Source: Pseudomonas farris (GTDB lineage: Bacteria > Pseudomonadota > Gammaproteobacteria > Pseudomonadales > Pseudomonadaceae). Taken from it: a DNA stretch of 64,000 bases. The stretch is from contig NZ_JAHSTV010000002.1 in assembly GCF_019145235.1 (NCBI RefSeq), forward strand, positions 434,001 to 498,000. The letters run 5' to 3'. Of this stretch, positions 54,642 through 63,265 are shown one piece after another; within the stretch, counting starts at the first letter, position 1; each line of letters starts with the position of its first letter. Under the pieces are notes generated by a model. It had not been told where the DNA came from, ran no database searches, and saw only the letters and a list, made by a program, of their open reading frames with translations. The position numbers and the translations under genes were made by a program.

Positions 54642-56231
54642 TTACATCAAAACACCCTGACTACGCAGGTAGTCGTCATAGGTGCCGCTGAAGTCGATCA
54701 CGCCATCGGCGCTCAACTCGATGATGCGGGTGGCCAGGGACGATACGAACTCACGGTCGTGGCTGACGAAGATCAGCGTGCCCGGGTAGTTCTCCAGCGC
54801 CAGGTTCAGCGCCTCGATGGATTCCATGTCCAAGTGGTTGGTCGGTTCGTCCATGATCAGCACGTTCGGCTTTTGCAGGATCAGCTTGCCGAACAGCATG
54901 CGACCTTGCTCACCACCGGAGATGACCTTGACCGACTTGAGGATCTCGTCGTTGGAGAACAGCATGCGACCGAGGGTGCCGCGAACGATTTGCTCGCCAC
55001 CTTGGGTCCATTGGCCCATCCAGTCGAACAGGTTGCAGTCGTCTTCGAAGTCGTGAGCGTGGTCCTGGGCGTAGTAGCCCAATTCCGCGGCATCGGTCCA
55101 CTTCACAGTACCGGCATCCGGGGTCAGTTCGTTGACCAGGGTGCGCAGCAGGGTGGTTTTACCAATACCGTTCGGGCCGATGATCGCCACGCGCTCGCCG
55201 GCTTCAACCTGGAAGCTGAAGTCCTTGAACAGCGGCTTGCCGTCGAAGCCTTTGGCCATGCGCTCGACGATGACCGCCTGACGATGCAGCTTCTTGGTTT
55301 GTTCGAAACGGATGAACGGGCTCACACGGCTAGAAGGCTTGACTTCGGCCAGCTGGATCTTGTCGATCGCCTTGGCACGGGAGGTCGCTTGCTTGGCTTT
55401 CGAGGCGTTGGCCGAGAAGCGGCTGACGAACGATTGCAGCTCGGAAATCTGCGCTTTCTTCTTGGCGTTGTCCGACAGCAGTTGCTCGCGGGACTGGGTC
55501 GCCACGGTCATGTACTCGTCGTAGTTGCCCGGGAACAGGCGCAGCTCGCCGTAGTCCAGGTCAGCCATGTGGGTGCACACGCTGTTCAGGAAGTGACGGT
55601 CGTGGGAGATGATGATCATCAGGCTGGAGCGCTGGGTCAGAATGTTTTCCAGCCAGCGGATGGTGTTGATGTCCAGGTGGTTGGTCGGTTCGTCAAGCAA
55701 CAGCACTTCAGGATCGGAGAACAGTGCCTGCGCCAGCAATACGCGCAGCTTCCAGCCTGGGGACACTTCGCTCATCGGGCCGAAGTGCTGCTCGATGCCG
55801 ATACCCAGGCCCAGCAACAGCTCGCCGGCACGGGATTCGGCGGTGTAGCCGTCCATTTCGGCGAATTCGGTTTCCAGCTCGGCCACGGCCATGCCGTCTT
55901 CTTCGGTCATTTCCGGCAGCGAGTAGATGCGGTCGCGCTCGGCCTTTACCTTCCACAGCTCTTCGTGACCCATGATCACGGTGTCGATCACGGTAAATTC
56001 TTCGTAGGCGAACTGGTCCTGGCGGAGTTTACCCAGACGCACGTTCGGCTCGAGCATGACCTGGCCGCCGGACGGCTCGAGGTCACCACCGAGGATTTTC
56101 ATGAAGGTCGACTTGCCGCAACCATTGGCGCCGATCAGGCCGTAACGGTTACCGGCGCCGAATTTGACCGAAACGTTTTCGAATAGCGGCTTGGCGCCGA
56201 ACTGCATCGTGATGTTAGCTGTGGAGATCAA
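54642..56231 (-). CDS. ybiT: ABC-F family ATPase YbiT
   Basis: A 529-residue ABC-F protein with two ATPase domains: Walker [10 protein letters not shown] and GPNGIGKTT, signature segments [14 protein letters not shown] and [14 protein letters not shown], Walker [13 protein letters not shown] and [12 protein letters not shown], and the linker of about 60 residues between them. It matches E. coli YbiT over its length. ABC-F proteins act on the ribosome during translation. The start appears to be TTG at 56231, preceded by AGGTAAAGTAA; this gives the family's usual length. The integrase relic lies directly upstream. Confidence 0.92.
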   Translation of the reverse strand: MISTANITMQFGAKPLFENVSVKFGAGNRYGLIGANGCGKSTFMKILGGDLEPSGGQVMLEPNVRLGKLRQDQFAYEEFTVIDTVIMGHEELWKVKAERDRIYSLPEMTEEDGMAVAELETEFAEMDGYTAESRAGELLLGLGIGIEQHFGPMSEVSPGWKLRVLLAQALFSDPEVLLLDEPTNHLDINTIRWLENILTQRSSLMIIISHDRHFLNSVCTHMADLDYGELRLFPGNYDEYMTVATQSREQLLSDNAKKKAQISELQSFVSRFSANASKAKQATSRAKAIDKIQLAEVKPSSRVSPFIRFEQTKKLHRQAVIVERMAKGFDGKPLFKDFSFQVEAGERVAIIGPNGIGKTTLLRTLVNELTPDAGTVKWTDAAELGYYAQDHAHDFEDDCNLFDWMGQWTQGGEQIVRGTLGRMLFSNDEILKSVKVISGGEQGRMLFGKLILQKPNVLIMDEPTNHLDMESIEALNLALENYPGTLIFVSHDREFVSSLATRIIELSADGVIDFSGTYDDYLRSQGVLM

Positions 56232-56236
56232 TTACT

Positions 56237-56535
56237 TTACCTATCAATGGGTTGCGAGCTGCGCATTTGGCGCTTGGGCCATACCTGGGACGTTCTGGAG
56301 TTTCTCTCCATCTCTTCCCAGTCACCGCTAGAGTTCAACCAGCGCGCATAAGTCGAGAGCAGCATCTGGACGCTGTGTCCAAGCTGTTGGGCAAAAAGGC
56401 GGGATTCATGCCAGACATTGTGCATATTGTCGCATAAGTGTGACGGCAGTTGTACGGTGGGCGATAACGTGTCGCTCGCTTCTTCACGGCTGGGCCCTGG
56501 TTTGTGTAGAACCGGCGTCTGTCTGACGGGTTGGC
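56237..56535 (-). pseudogene. Tyrosine recombinase (integrase) C-terminal remnant, frameshifted
   Basis: Two minus-strand frames together read as the C-terminal catalytic part of a phage-type integrase. The upstream frame has RPPYNCRHTYAT and SGMNPAF; the downstream frame continues AQQLGHSVQM and LSTYARWLN, then runs to the stop at 56237. The frames join at a run of five A on the plus strand (56393-56397) where one base seems missing. Arg, His and Tyr of the catalytic core are still visible. The N-terminal two thirds are gone. It starts 6 bases from ybiT, a sign of an old island end. Confidence 0.8.
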
Positions 56536-56584
56536 TCATCCTGAGGGCGGGCAAACGTAGGGGAGCTCCTTGGTGGCACCTCAA

Positions 56585-56993
56585 TGTTATTTTTGTTCAG
56601 TGTTGTGTTCGGGACACTTGGCGTGGCTCTGGGTAAAGTCAGCACCGCTTGCCCGGCCTCGTGTGTTTCAGATGGATTACTGAATGGCCAGCACTTGGTC
56701 AGGGTGGGCACCCATTCAGACTCGTCTCTCCATGCCATGCGTAACAGCAGAAGGTGGGGAAGGGTCTGTTCTTCTTCGTCAGGGGCCGGATTTCCGGGCG
56801 CGCTGGCGTTTAGTTGTCATCACCGCTGACCATCACCTGATCGATAGCGGCTCGCAGATACTCTCCCTGGTTTCTCACCCAAGACGTTCCTCGCCCGCCA
56901 TTCCCCCCGGCAGGCTATGGTGGATTAATGGGTTACGCTGGAAAGCAGGCAATGTGAGAACGCAAACAGTCTCTCATCATGGATGGGATCAAA
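56585..56993. other. Interval without recognisable gene in the relic island
   Basis: Neither strand shows a gene that could be supported; only short frames without ribosome sites occur. The base composition is more mixed than in the neighbours. It is probably decayed mobile DNA left with the integrase remnant. Confidence 0.5.
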
Positions 56994-57302
56994 ATGAAAC
57001 TGATTTTGGTGATGCTTGTTGTTGGTCTGTTGGCTTGGAAGCTTTCCCCTGAACTACAGTCCTGGGCTGCAGCTCAACTATCGAATCCCAAAGAAGTCTC
57101 TAAAAAAGAAGTCTCAAAAAAAGTCTCTATAGTCGTGACTGCGCCGAAGCCTGTTTCAGCGCCATTCAAATGTGATGGGCGAAAATATTGTTCGCAGATG
57201 ACCTCGTGCGCAGAGGCCAAAAACTTTCTGCAACATTGCCCAGGAATGAAAATGGACGGGGACAACGACGCAATCCCCTGTGAGTCGCAGTGGTGCCAAT
57301 GA
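56994..57302 (+). CDS. Excalibur-domain exported protein (102 aa)
   Basis: A 102-residue protein with an N-terminal membrane/signal helix (KLILVMLVVGLLAW), a Lys/Ser linker and a C-terminal excalibur domain: CDGRKYCSQMTSC, then DGDNDAIPCESQWC. The domain binds calcium through the DxDxDG-type loop and has conserved cysteine pairs; it is common in phage and plasmid proteins. The ATG at 56994 is taken because a GGAT lies near; an upstream ATG at 56979 is in frame. Its position in the relic island suggests it came with it. Confidence 0.8.
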   Translation: MKLILVMLVVGLLAWKLSPELQSWAAAQLSNPKEVSKKEVSKKVSIVVTAPKPVSAPFKCDGRKYCSQMTSCAEAKNFLQHCPGMKMDGDNDAIPCESQWCQ

Positions 57303-57366
57303 CTATTTGCCGCTCAGCAACAGGCTTAGTGGTTTAATGAGAGAAATTCTTAAAGGAGAGAGTGCT

Positions 57367-57510
57367 ATGGATAAGGCGTTTCGAAACCCGATTTTTCTGA
57401 CTGGGCTCCCAATGGCTATCTGCGGTCTCGCTATCACTGCGCCTGGTCTATGGATTCCCGGCCTGGGTTTAATGGTGGTCGGCTGGGCAAAGGGGAATAA
57501 ACGAGTTTGA
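57367..57510 (+). CDS. Small membrane protein (47 aa)
   Basis: A 47-residue protein, one long hydrophobic hairpin (LPMAICGLAITAPGLWIPGL). AAAGGAGAG precedes the ATG at good spacing, which favours expression. No function recognised; found inside the relic island. Confidence 0.6.
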   Translation: MDKAFRNPIFLTGLPMAICGLAITAPGLWIPGLGLMVVGWAKGNKRV

Positions 57511-57524
57511 TCAAGAATCACGAC

Positions 57525-57605
57525 ATGGTTTTTGCGCAAGGCGGGACCGTGCAGATCACCTCTCCAGGCAGTGACTATAAAGTTGTCGCTATCTGCCCAC
57601 TGTAA
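57525..57605 (+). CDS. Tiny frame, possible YodC-like remnant
   Basis: A 26-residue frame (MVFAQGGTVQITSPGSDYKV..). The beginning recalls the DUF2158/YodC pattern but is cut short. It could also be read from TTG at 57507, overlapping the preceding stop. Weak; may be decayed. Confidence 0.25.
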   Translation: MVFAQGGTVQITSPGSDYKVVAICPL

Positions 57606-57689
57606 ACAACTTACTGGCAGCGGTTGAAAGTCTGGCTTTGCCGCACGTTGAAAGGCGTGCGACAAGCCGGCGACTGACCAGGTCGAGAC

Positions 57690-57896
57690 TCAGAGCAAGT
57701 ACCCAGCGGCTTGACCGAGATGGTTGTCCTGCCCTCCAGTAATGAGGTGCAGTGGCATGTGTTGTTGTTCATCGATAGATGGGATTTCGAAACTTCCCAC
57801 TATTTGAAGGTGTCGCTCATTCAGTCCGGTCGACGCTTCTTCCTTTGCCTTAGCCATTCTCGCGTGGTTCGCTGCGATTTCATTGAGAGTTGACAC
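57690..57896 (-). CDS. Hypothetical protein (68 aa)
   Basis: A 68-residue frame starting with GTG, preceded by GGGAG at 7 bases. The N-terminal half is helical (LNEIAANHARMAKAKEEA). No function recognised; part of the relic island. Confidence 0.4.
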   Translation of the reverse strand: MSTLNEIAANHARMAKAKEEASTGLNERHLQIVGSFEIPSIDEQQHMPLHLITGGQDNHLGQAAGYLL

Positions 57897-58266
57897 GTTA
57901 CATCTCCCGGTGACTGACCAAGCGTATCGCTGGAGTCCTAAGCGTTAATTTAATTGCCGCCGCGTCAGAATTACGTCGCTCTGGGGCTGCTAGGTCCGGG
58001 CTTTGCAAAGCCTAAGCCAGACAGGGCCCCGTATTGAGTGTCGTGTTTACATAGGCGACGGATGGTGGTATGGCAGGAGGCTACTATCGGGAGAGCGGTT
58101 CGCATTAAGGCCGTACCGCGCTAACAATAACGTGGACACATTTTCACAGTTGAAGGTTAACTATTAATTACAAAGTGTGGCTAAAATGCCATCTTTCGAC
58201 CCCATGCGGACCGCCGGTATGGCTCAAGAACGCGCCATCGGGACGCAGTTTGTTCATCTCTGACGT
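57897..58266. other. Interval without recognisable gene before lpxO
   Basis: No gene, RNA or clear repeat was recognised in these 370 bases. It separates the relic island from lpxO and should hold the lpxO promoter. Confidence 0.5.
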
Positions 58267-59178
58267 GTGACGATTTTCGTGAAACTTATCATTGCCGCTA
58301 TTTATGTCATCTCCATCGCGTATGTTCACTTGCGCGGTAAGGTGCGCCACAAATTAGGCCGTCAACTGAGCGACCACTCGACGTTTCTGGCGCCGATCAA
58401 TTGCTTCCTTTATCTGTTTTCGAAAACGCCCAATAAGCCTTATCTCAATCCCGCAGACTTTCCCGACTTGAGCCCTTTGCAGGCTCATTGGGAAGAGATT
58501 CGAGCCGAAGGCCAGAATCTGCTCAAGGCCGGGGAGATCAAGCGTTCGAATCAGTACGACGACGTTGGTTTCAACTCGTTCTTCAAAAGTGGCTGGAAAC
58601 GTTTCTATCTCAAATGGTACGGCGACAGTCACCCGTCGGCCGCAAAGCTCTGTCCGCGCACGACTGAACTGGTGCAAAGCATCGGCTCGATCAAGGCCGC
58701 GATGTTCGCCGAACTGCCACCGGGTTCGAAACTGGTCCGTCACCGCGATCCGTATGCCGGTTCGTACCGTTATCACTTGGGGCTTGAAACGCCGAACGAT
58801 GCCGGTTGCTACATTAACGTCGACGGTGAGAACTACCATTGGCGCGACGGCGAAGCGGTGATGTTCGATGAGACCTTCATTCATTACGCCGAAAACACCA
58901 CTGCGCAAAACCGCATCATCCTGTTCTGTGACATTGAGCGGCCGATGAAGTATCGCTGGGCGACGGCGTTCAACCGCTGGTTCAGCCGAACGGTGATGGC
59001 GGCGGCGGGCGCGCCGAACGATGCCGGCGACAAGGTCGGTGGTATCAACCGCTTGTTCGCCAAAATCTACAAGATTCGCCTGCGCGGCAAAGCGCTCAAG
59101 AAGCGGAACCGCACTCGCTACTACCTGGAGAAGTGGGCGATTTTTGGTGGGTTGTTGGCGATTTTTGTTTTGATCTGA
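58267..59178 (+). CDS. lpxO: Lipid A 2-hydroxylase LpxO
   Basis: A 303-residue Fe(II)/2-oxoglutarate dioxygenase of the aspartyl/asparaginyl hydroxylase group, closely resembling Pseudomonas LpxO. A short membrane anchor at the N-terminus is followed by the catalytic double-stranded helix: the iron-binding H and D in HRDPYAGSYRYHLGL, FDETFIHYAENTT for the second His, and an Arg further on. It hydroxylates the secondary lauroyl chain of lipid A at C2. Starts with GTG 58267 or GTG 58279; no strong ribosome site is seen for either. Confidence 0.9.
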   Translation: MTIFVKLIIAAIYVISIAYVHLRGKVRHKLGRQLSDHSTFLAPINCFLYLFSKTPNKPYLNPADFPDLSPLQAHWEEIRAEGQNLLKAGEIKRSNQYDDVGFNSFFKSGWKRFYLKWYGDSHPSAAKLCPRTTELVQSIGSIKAAMFAELPPGSKLVRHRDPYAGSYRYHLGLETPNDAGCYINVDGENYHWRDGEAVMFDETFIHYAENTTAQNRIILFCDIERPMKYRWATAFNRWFSRTVMAAAGAPNDAGDKVGGINRLFAKIYKIRLRGKALKKRNRTRYYLEKWAIFGGLLAIFVLI

Positions 59179-59202
59179 GTTTTGGTATTGAGGCGTAAGA
59201 CG

Positions 59203-59280
59203 CCTTCGCGAGCAAGCCCGCTCCCACATTGGATCTGTGTCGTTCACAGGACCAATGTGGGAGCGGGCTTGCTCGCGAAG
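59203..59280. repeat. REP pair in opposite (diverging) order
   Basis: Second example of the diverging REP pair, with an imperfect palindrome TTGGATCTGTG / CACAGGACCAA between. It lies between the lpxO and ku ends. Confidence 0.93.
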
Positions 59281-59323
59281 AGGCCAGTATTTTCACTGCA
59301 AAACTTGTGGGTGTCCCAGGAGG

Positions 59324-60196
59324 TCAGCCGCTCGACCGTTTCGTGGGTTTTTTCTCCACAGTAGATTTGGTTTTGCTAGCCGGTTTACTGGCCGCTTTAC
59401 CGCCACCCTTGCCACCAAGACTACGTTTGAGCAGTTCGGTCAGATCGATAACATCCGCCGTCTTGCGCTCCTCTTCACCAGTAACGGTTTCGACATCTTC
59501 GATCTTGCCTTCATTCGCTTTCTTCTCGACCAGCGCCATGATCTTGTCTTCGAAGCTGTCGCGGTACTCCTCGGGTGTCCAGTCGGCACTCATGTCCTCC
59601 ACCAGCCGTTTGGCCATCTCCAGCTCACCTTTGGCCAAATCCGGCTTGGTCACTTCACTGCCCAGTTCCAGTTGATCAAGGCTGCGCACTTCGGCGGGCC
59701 AGCGCAGCATCACCAGCACCATGGCTGATTCCAGCGGCATGAGGGCCGCCAAGTGCTGGCGCGAATGCAACACCACGCGGGCCAGGGCGACCTTGTCGGT
59801 TTTGCTCAGGGTTTCGCGCAACAGCGCATAGACCTTGCCGCCGCGTTTGTCCGGCGCCAGGTAGTAGGGCGTGTCGATGTTTTGCAGGGGGATTTGCTCG
59901 CTGCCGACAAAGGCAAAAATGTCGATGGTTTGGGTCGACAGTGGGTGAGCCGAGCGAATCTCCTCTTCACTGAGCACCACGTAACGTCCCTTTTCGTACT
60001 CGATCCCTTTGACGATGTGCTCTTGGGTGACTTCCTTGCCGGTGACCTTGTTGATGCGCTTATAGCCGACCGGGTCCATGCTGCGGCGGTCGAGCCAGTT
60101 GAAATCGATCCCGCGCGAAGACGTCGCCGAAACCAGCGCCACGGGGATGTGCACCAGACCGAAACTGATTGCGCCTTTCCAGATTGCCCGTGCCAT
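59324..60196 (-). CDS. ku: Ku protein of bacterial end joining
   Basis: A 290-residue bacterial Ku: begins MARAIWKGAISFGLVHIPV and contains the core beta-barrel (TQTIDIFAFVGSEQI, YYLAPDKRGGKVYALLR). Ku binds DNA ends and recruits LigD in non-homologous end joining. The C-terminal tail is lysine-rich (KAASKPASKTKSTVEKKPTK). No ligD gene is adjacent within the window. Confidence 0.95.
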   Translation of the reverse strand: MARAIWKGAISFGLVHIPVALVSATSSRGIDFNWLDRRSMDPVGYKRINKVTGKEVTQEHIVKGIEYEKGRYVVLSEEEIRSAHPLSTQTIDIFAFVGSEQIPLQNIDTPYYLAPDKRGGKVYALLRETLSKTDKVALARVVLHSRQHLAALMPLESAMVLVMLRWPAEVRSLDQLELGSEVTKPDLAKGELEMAKRLVEDMSADWTPEEYRDSFEDKIMALVEKKANEGKIEDVETVTGEEERKTADVIDLTELLKRSLGGKGGGKAASKPASKTKSTVEKKPTKRSSG

Positions 60197-60406
60197 CGTC
60201 GTGATCTCGTCGATTGATGTTCTGGTGACCTGTGGCCAAGGGCAAAAGTTTCAGTTGGCGGCGGCCCGGTCCTGCGGGCGGATCGGCGGTGCGGTTAACT
60301 CGTGTTACATCTTGTGGAGGAGGTTTTAGTTAACAAATCCGAACCCTGGGCGTAGCGTGGCGTTATTCATCCATGAAGCGTGGCACGCTCATTTAGAGAG
60401 GTCCTC

Positions 60407-60766
60407 ATGAACCGATGTGTGCTCGGCGCTATCGCGATGGCATTGAGTGGCGTGCTAAGCCCTGTGGCGCTGGCAGACGCCGCATCGCCGTCCTCGCCCT
60501 TGCTGCTGGCGCAGAACCTGCCGGGTAGCACCAACAACAATCCCTACAACAGCCCGATTCGCCGGGCCAATCCCAACAGCATGCAAGGCACCCAGCCGAG
60601 CATCCCGGTGATTCGCGGCCCAAACACGGTGCCTGTGCCACGACCGCCAACGCTGGATAACGGTGGGATCGGCAACCGCTATCCGCTAGATCGACCGGCT
60701 CCCACCAGCCAACCGAAGTTCATTCCCAATCCACCACCCCGGGACTCGAACCGCAACTACCGTTGA
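60407..60766 (+). CDS. Exported Pro/Asn-rich hypothetical protein (119 aa)
   Basis: A 119-residue protein with a signal peptide (about 23 residues, cleaved near LADA) and a low-complexity mature part rich in Pro, Asn, Arg and Ser (NNNPYNSPIRRANPNSMQ). AGAGAGG lies before the ATG. No domain known. It precedes the sugar dehydrogenase gene by about 50 bases and may share its transcript. Confidence 0.7.
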   Translation: MNRCVLGAIAMALSGVLSPVALADAASPSSPLLLAQNLPGSTNNNPYNSPIRRANPNSMQGTQPSIPVIRGPNTVPVPRPPTLDNGGIGNRYPLDRPAPTSQPKFIPNPPPRDSNRNYR

Positions 60767-60817
60767 ACGGCAGGACAGAGGTCTTGCCAGCCATTTTGAC
60801 GACAAAAGGAATCGTGC

Positions 60818-61969
60818 ATGTTGCGTAAAACCCTCTTGGCCACCTTCTGCGCCAGCGCGTTATTGACAGCCACTGCGCCCGTTTTCGCGGCGCCGACACA
60901 GGATATAAAAAGCGAGCAGGGCACCCTTGAGCTCACGCCGATCGTTAAAGGCCTGGAACATCCCTGGGCGCTGGCGTTTCTGCCCGACCGCCAAGGGATG
61001 CTGGTGACCGAGCGGCCTGGCAACCTGCGGCTGGTCAGCGCAGACGGCAAACTCTCGGGTCCGCTCAATGGCGTGCCTCAGGTCTGGGCCAAGGGGCAGG
61101 GCGGATTGCTCGACGTGGTGTTGTCGCCCGATTTCAAGCAAGACCGCATGGTCTATCTGTCTTACGCCGAAGGGGGCGGTGAAGGCGGCAAGGCCGGCAC
61201 GGCGGTTGGCCGCGGACGGTTGTCGGAAGACCTGACGGCGATCAAGGATTTCCGGGTGATCTTCCGTCAGGAGCCCAAGCTCTCGGTCGGCAATCACTTC
61301 GGCTCGCGACTGGTGTTCGACCGCGACGGTTATCTGTTCATCACCCTGGGCGAGAACAACGACCGGCCCACGGCGCAGGATCTCGACAAACTGCAAGGCA
61401 AGATCGTGCGGCTCTACCCGGACGGCAAAGTGCCGAAGGACAATCCTTTTGTCGGGCAAAAAGGCGTTCGCCCGGAAATCTGGTCCTACGGCCAACGCAA
61501 CCCGCAAGGCGCGGCCCTCAACCCCTGGAGCGGCACACTCTGGGAAAACGAGCACGGCCCTCGGGGCGGCGACGAGATCAACATCATTGAACGAGGCAAA
61601 AATTACGGCTGGCCGATGGCAACCCACGGCATCAACTATTCCGGCCTGCCGATCCCGGAAGCCAAAGGCGAAACCGCCGAAGGCACCGTAGGCCCGCACC
61701 ATGTCTGGGAAAATTCCCCCGGCCTGAGCGGCATGGCCTTCTATGACGGCGATCGCTTCAAGGCCTGGCAGCACAACGTGTTTATCGGAGCGCTAGTGAG
61801 TCAGGAGTTGATCCGCCTGCAGTTCGAAGGCGACAAAGTTGTTCACGAAGAGCGGCTGCTTGGTGAACTCAATAAACGAATTCGCGATGTGCGGCAGGGG
61901 CCGGATGGTTATTTGTATGTACTGACCGATGAAGATGACGGGGGGCTGTACAAGCTTGGCCTGAAGTAA
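60818..61969 (+). CDS. PQQ-dependent soluble aldose sugar dehydrogenase (YliI/Asd-type)
   Basis: A 383-residue periplasmic six-bladed beta-propeller dehydrogenase. Signal peptide to about residue 25; family motifs GLEHPWALAFLP, VTERPGNLRLV, GGLLDVVLSPDF, SVGNHFGSRLVF and ENEHGPRGGDEINI. Enzymes of this group oxidise aldoses to lactones with PQQ. Substrate range is not predictable. It stands alone after the small exported gene and is followed by a family B REP doublet. Confidence 0.88.
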   Translation: MLRKTLLATFCASALLTATAPVFAAPTQDIKSEQGTLELTPIVKGLEHPWALAFLPDRQGMLVTERPGNLRLVSADGKLSGPLNGVPQVWAKGQGGLLDVVLSPDFKQDRMVYLSYAEGGGEGGKAGTAVGRGRLSEDLTAIKDFRVIFRQEPKLSVGNHFGSRLVFDRDGYLFITLGENNDRPTAQDLDKLQGKIVRLYPDGKVPKDNPFVGQKGVRPEIWSYGQRNPQGAALNPWSGTLWENEHGPRGGDEINIIERGKNYGWPMATHGINYSGLPIPEAKGETAEGTVGPHHVWENSPGLSGMAFYDGDRFKAWQHNVFIGALVSQELIRLQFEGDKVVHEERLLGELNKRIRDVRQGPDGYLYVLTDEDDGGLYKLGLK

Positions 61970-61980
61970 AACGCATAACC

Positions 61981-62072
61981 TGTGGCGAGGGAGCTTGCTC
62001 CCGCCGGGGTGCGAAGCACCCCATGCAATCGACTGCTTCGCACTCGAACGGGAGCAGGCGCCCTCGCCACAG
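61981..62072. repeat. REP doublet (family B)
   Basis: Inverted GGCGAGGGAGCTTGCTCCCG / CGGGAGCAGGCGCCCTCGCC pair, the family also nested at 28338-28455. Its spacer holds GGGGTGCGAAGCACCCC. Confidence 0.9.
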
Positions 62073-62074
62073 GT

Positions 62075-63172
62075 TTACTCACGCCGGTAGAGAATCACCG
62101 CCGCCCGCAGCTTGCCTCGCCCAAAACTGCACATTTTGTCGAATTCGCCATGGCTGACCGGCAAGTGTTGGCAATCCATCGGCTGACGATGCTGGCTGTG
62201 ATCCACATCCGGATCGTGCAGGTAGACGAACTCTTCATCGCAATCGGTGACGATCACCCAGTGCGGTGCCTTGGAACGGGTCAGGCGATAGCTGCTGATC
62301 AATACCAGCGGCTGTCCGCCATCGTGCAATAACCGTGGCAGATCCAGTGGCCCGCCGACCATTCGCTCCACGTCGGTGGCTTGCAACTGCGCCGTGAACT
62401 CCTCGTGTACCAGGCGCATTACGTCTTTTTTATGCGCATCGCGCACGCCGTCGAGAAACAGCGGCCCGGCCATGCTCAGTTGCAGCTGCACCCGAAAGCC
62501 ACGCCGCCACGCTGCCAGCGCCAGGCCTTGAGGGCTGCAGCCACCGTGGCCAGACGTCATGAACACCGTGGTCGCCTCGCGCCAGATTTGCAGCTCTTCG
62601 CCACGCTCCAGCGCTCGATCTTCTTGCAGCGCGCCCATGGCCATCAGCAGGCAGGCCGGGCCACAGGTGAACTCGGTGGTCTGCGGGTAGTAAGGCACCT
62701 TGATGTTGCGTGAATCGCGGTGCTGGAGGATACGTTTTTCTAATCGCAGCGCGTCGGCATGGTCCTGGTAATAGTCGTGAATCAGCGCGAAACGCCGGTA
62801 GCCGTTGCGCTCATACAGCGCAATCGCCGTTGGATTGTCGATACGCACTTCCAGCCGCAGGTAGGCGCAGTCATGCTCAATGGCGCAGGCCTCGACACGT
62901 TCGAGCAATTGCTTGCCCAGTCCACTGCCGCGAGCATCAAGGGCTATCGCAATCGAGTACAGGCGCGCCAATGAAGTGCCCCGGTGAAAGAGCACCACCG
63001 CATAGCCCACTAATTGCTCGCCACGTTGGGCCACCAGCAGTTGCCCGTGAGCCCGAGTGATCATCCATTGAAAACTGCGACTGTTGAGCCGGTCCGTGGT
63101 GAAACATTGCTGTTCAAGTGCCAGCAGTGCCGGTATGTCTTCAACTATCGCCAAGCGAAAAACAGGATTCAT
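62075..63172 (-). CDS. Fusion of GNAT acetyltransferase and C39 peptidase
   Basis: A 365-residue protein with two domains. Residues about 1-150 are a RimI-like GNAT fold (SIAIALDARGSGLGKQLL for acetyl-CoA). Residues about 158-365 are a C39 papain-like peptidase with the full triad: C170 in TEFTCGPACLLMA, H304 in APHWVIVTD and D320 in YLHDPDVDH. There is no signal peptide, so both act in the cytoplasm. The gene is divergent from a RimK-family gene. Substrate and biological role are not known; a joint role in trimming or modifying a peptide is possible. Confidence 0.88.
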   Translation of the reverse strand: MNPVFRLAIVEDIPALLALEQQCFTTDRLNSRSFQWMITRAHGQLLVAQRGEQLVGYAVVLFHRGTSLARLYSIAIALDARGSGLGKQLLERVEACAIEHDCAYLRLEVRIDNPTAIALYERNGYRRFALIHDYYQDHADALRLEKRILQHRDSRNIKVPYYPQTTEFTCGPACLLMAMGALQEDRALERGEELQIWREATTVFMTSGHGGCSPQGLALAAWRRGFRVQLQLSMAGPLFLDGVRDAHKKDVMRLVHEEFTAQLQATDVERMVGGPLDLPRLLHDGGQPLVLISSYRLTRSKAPHWVIVTDCDEEFVYLHDPDVDHSQHRQPMDCQHLPVSHGEFDKMCSFGRGKLRAAVILYRRE

Positions 63173-63265
63173 TTGACCGCCGTAAAAGTTGCGTAACGAA
63201 ACGGGACTTTCGAAAAAGTTCGTGCTTAATAGGAAAGGTCTTGTTCTTCAAATGGATCAATCACT

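Noticed and set aside
54444..56186. 580-codon plus-strand frame opposite ybiT
   Set aside because: Antisense shadow of ybiT; residues show no known fold and the ABC-F motifs are on the minus strand.
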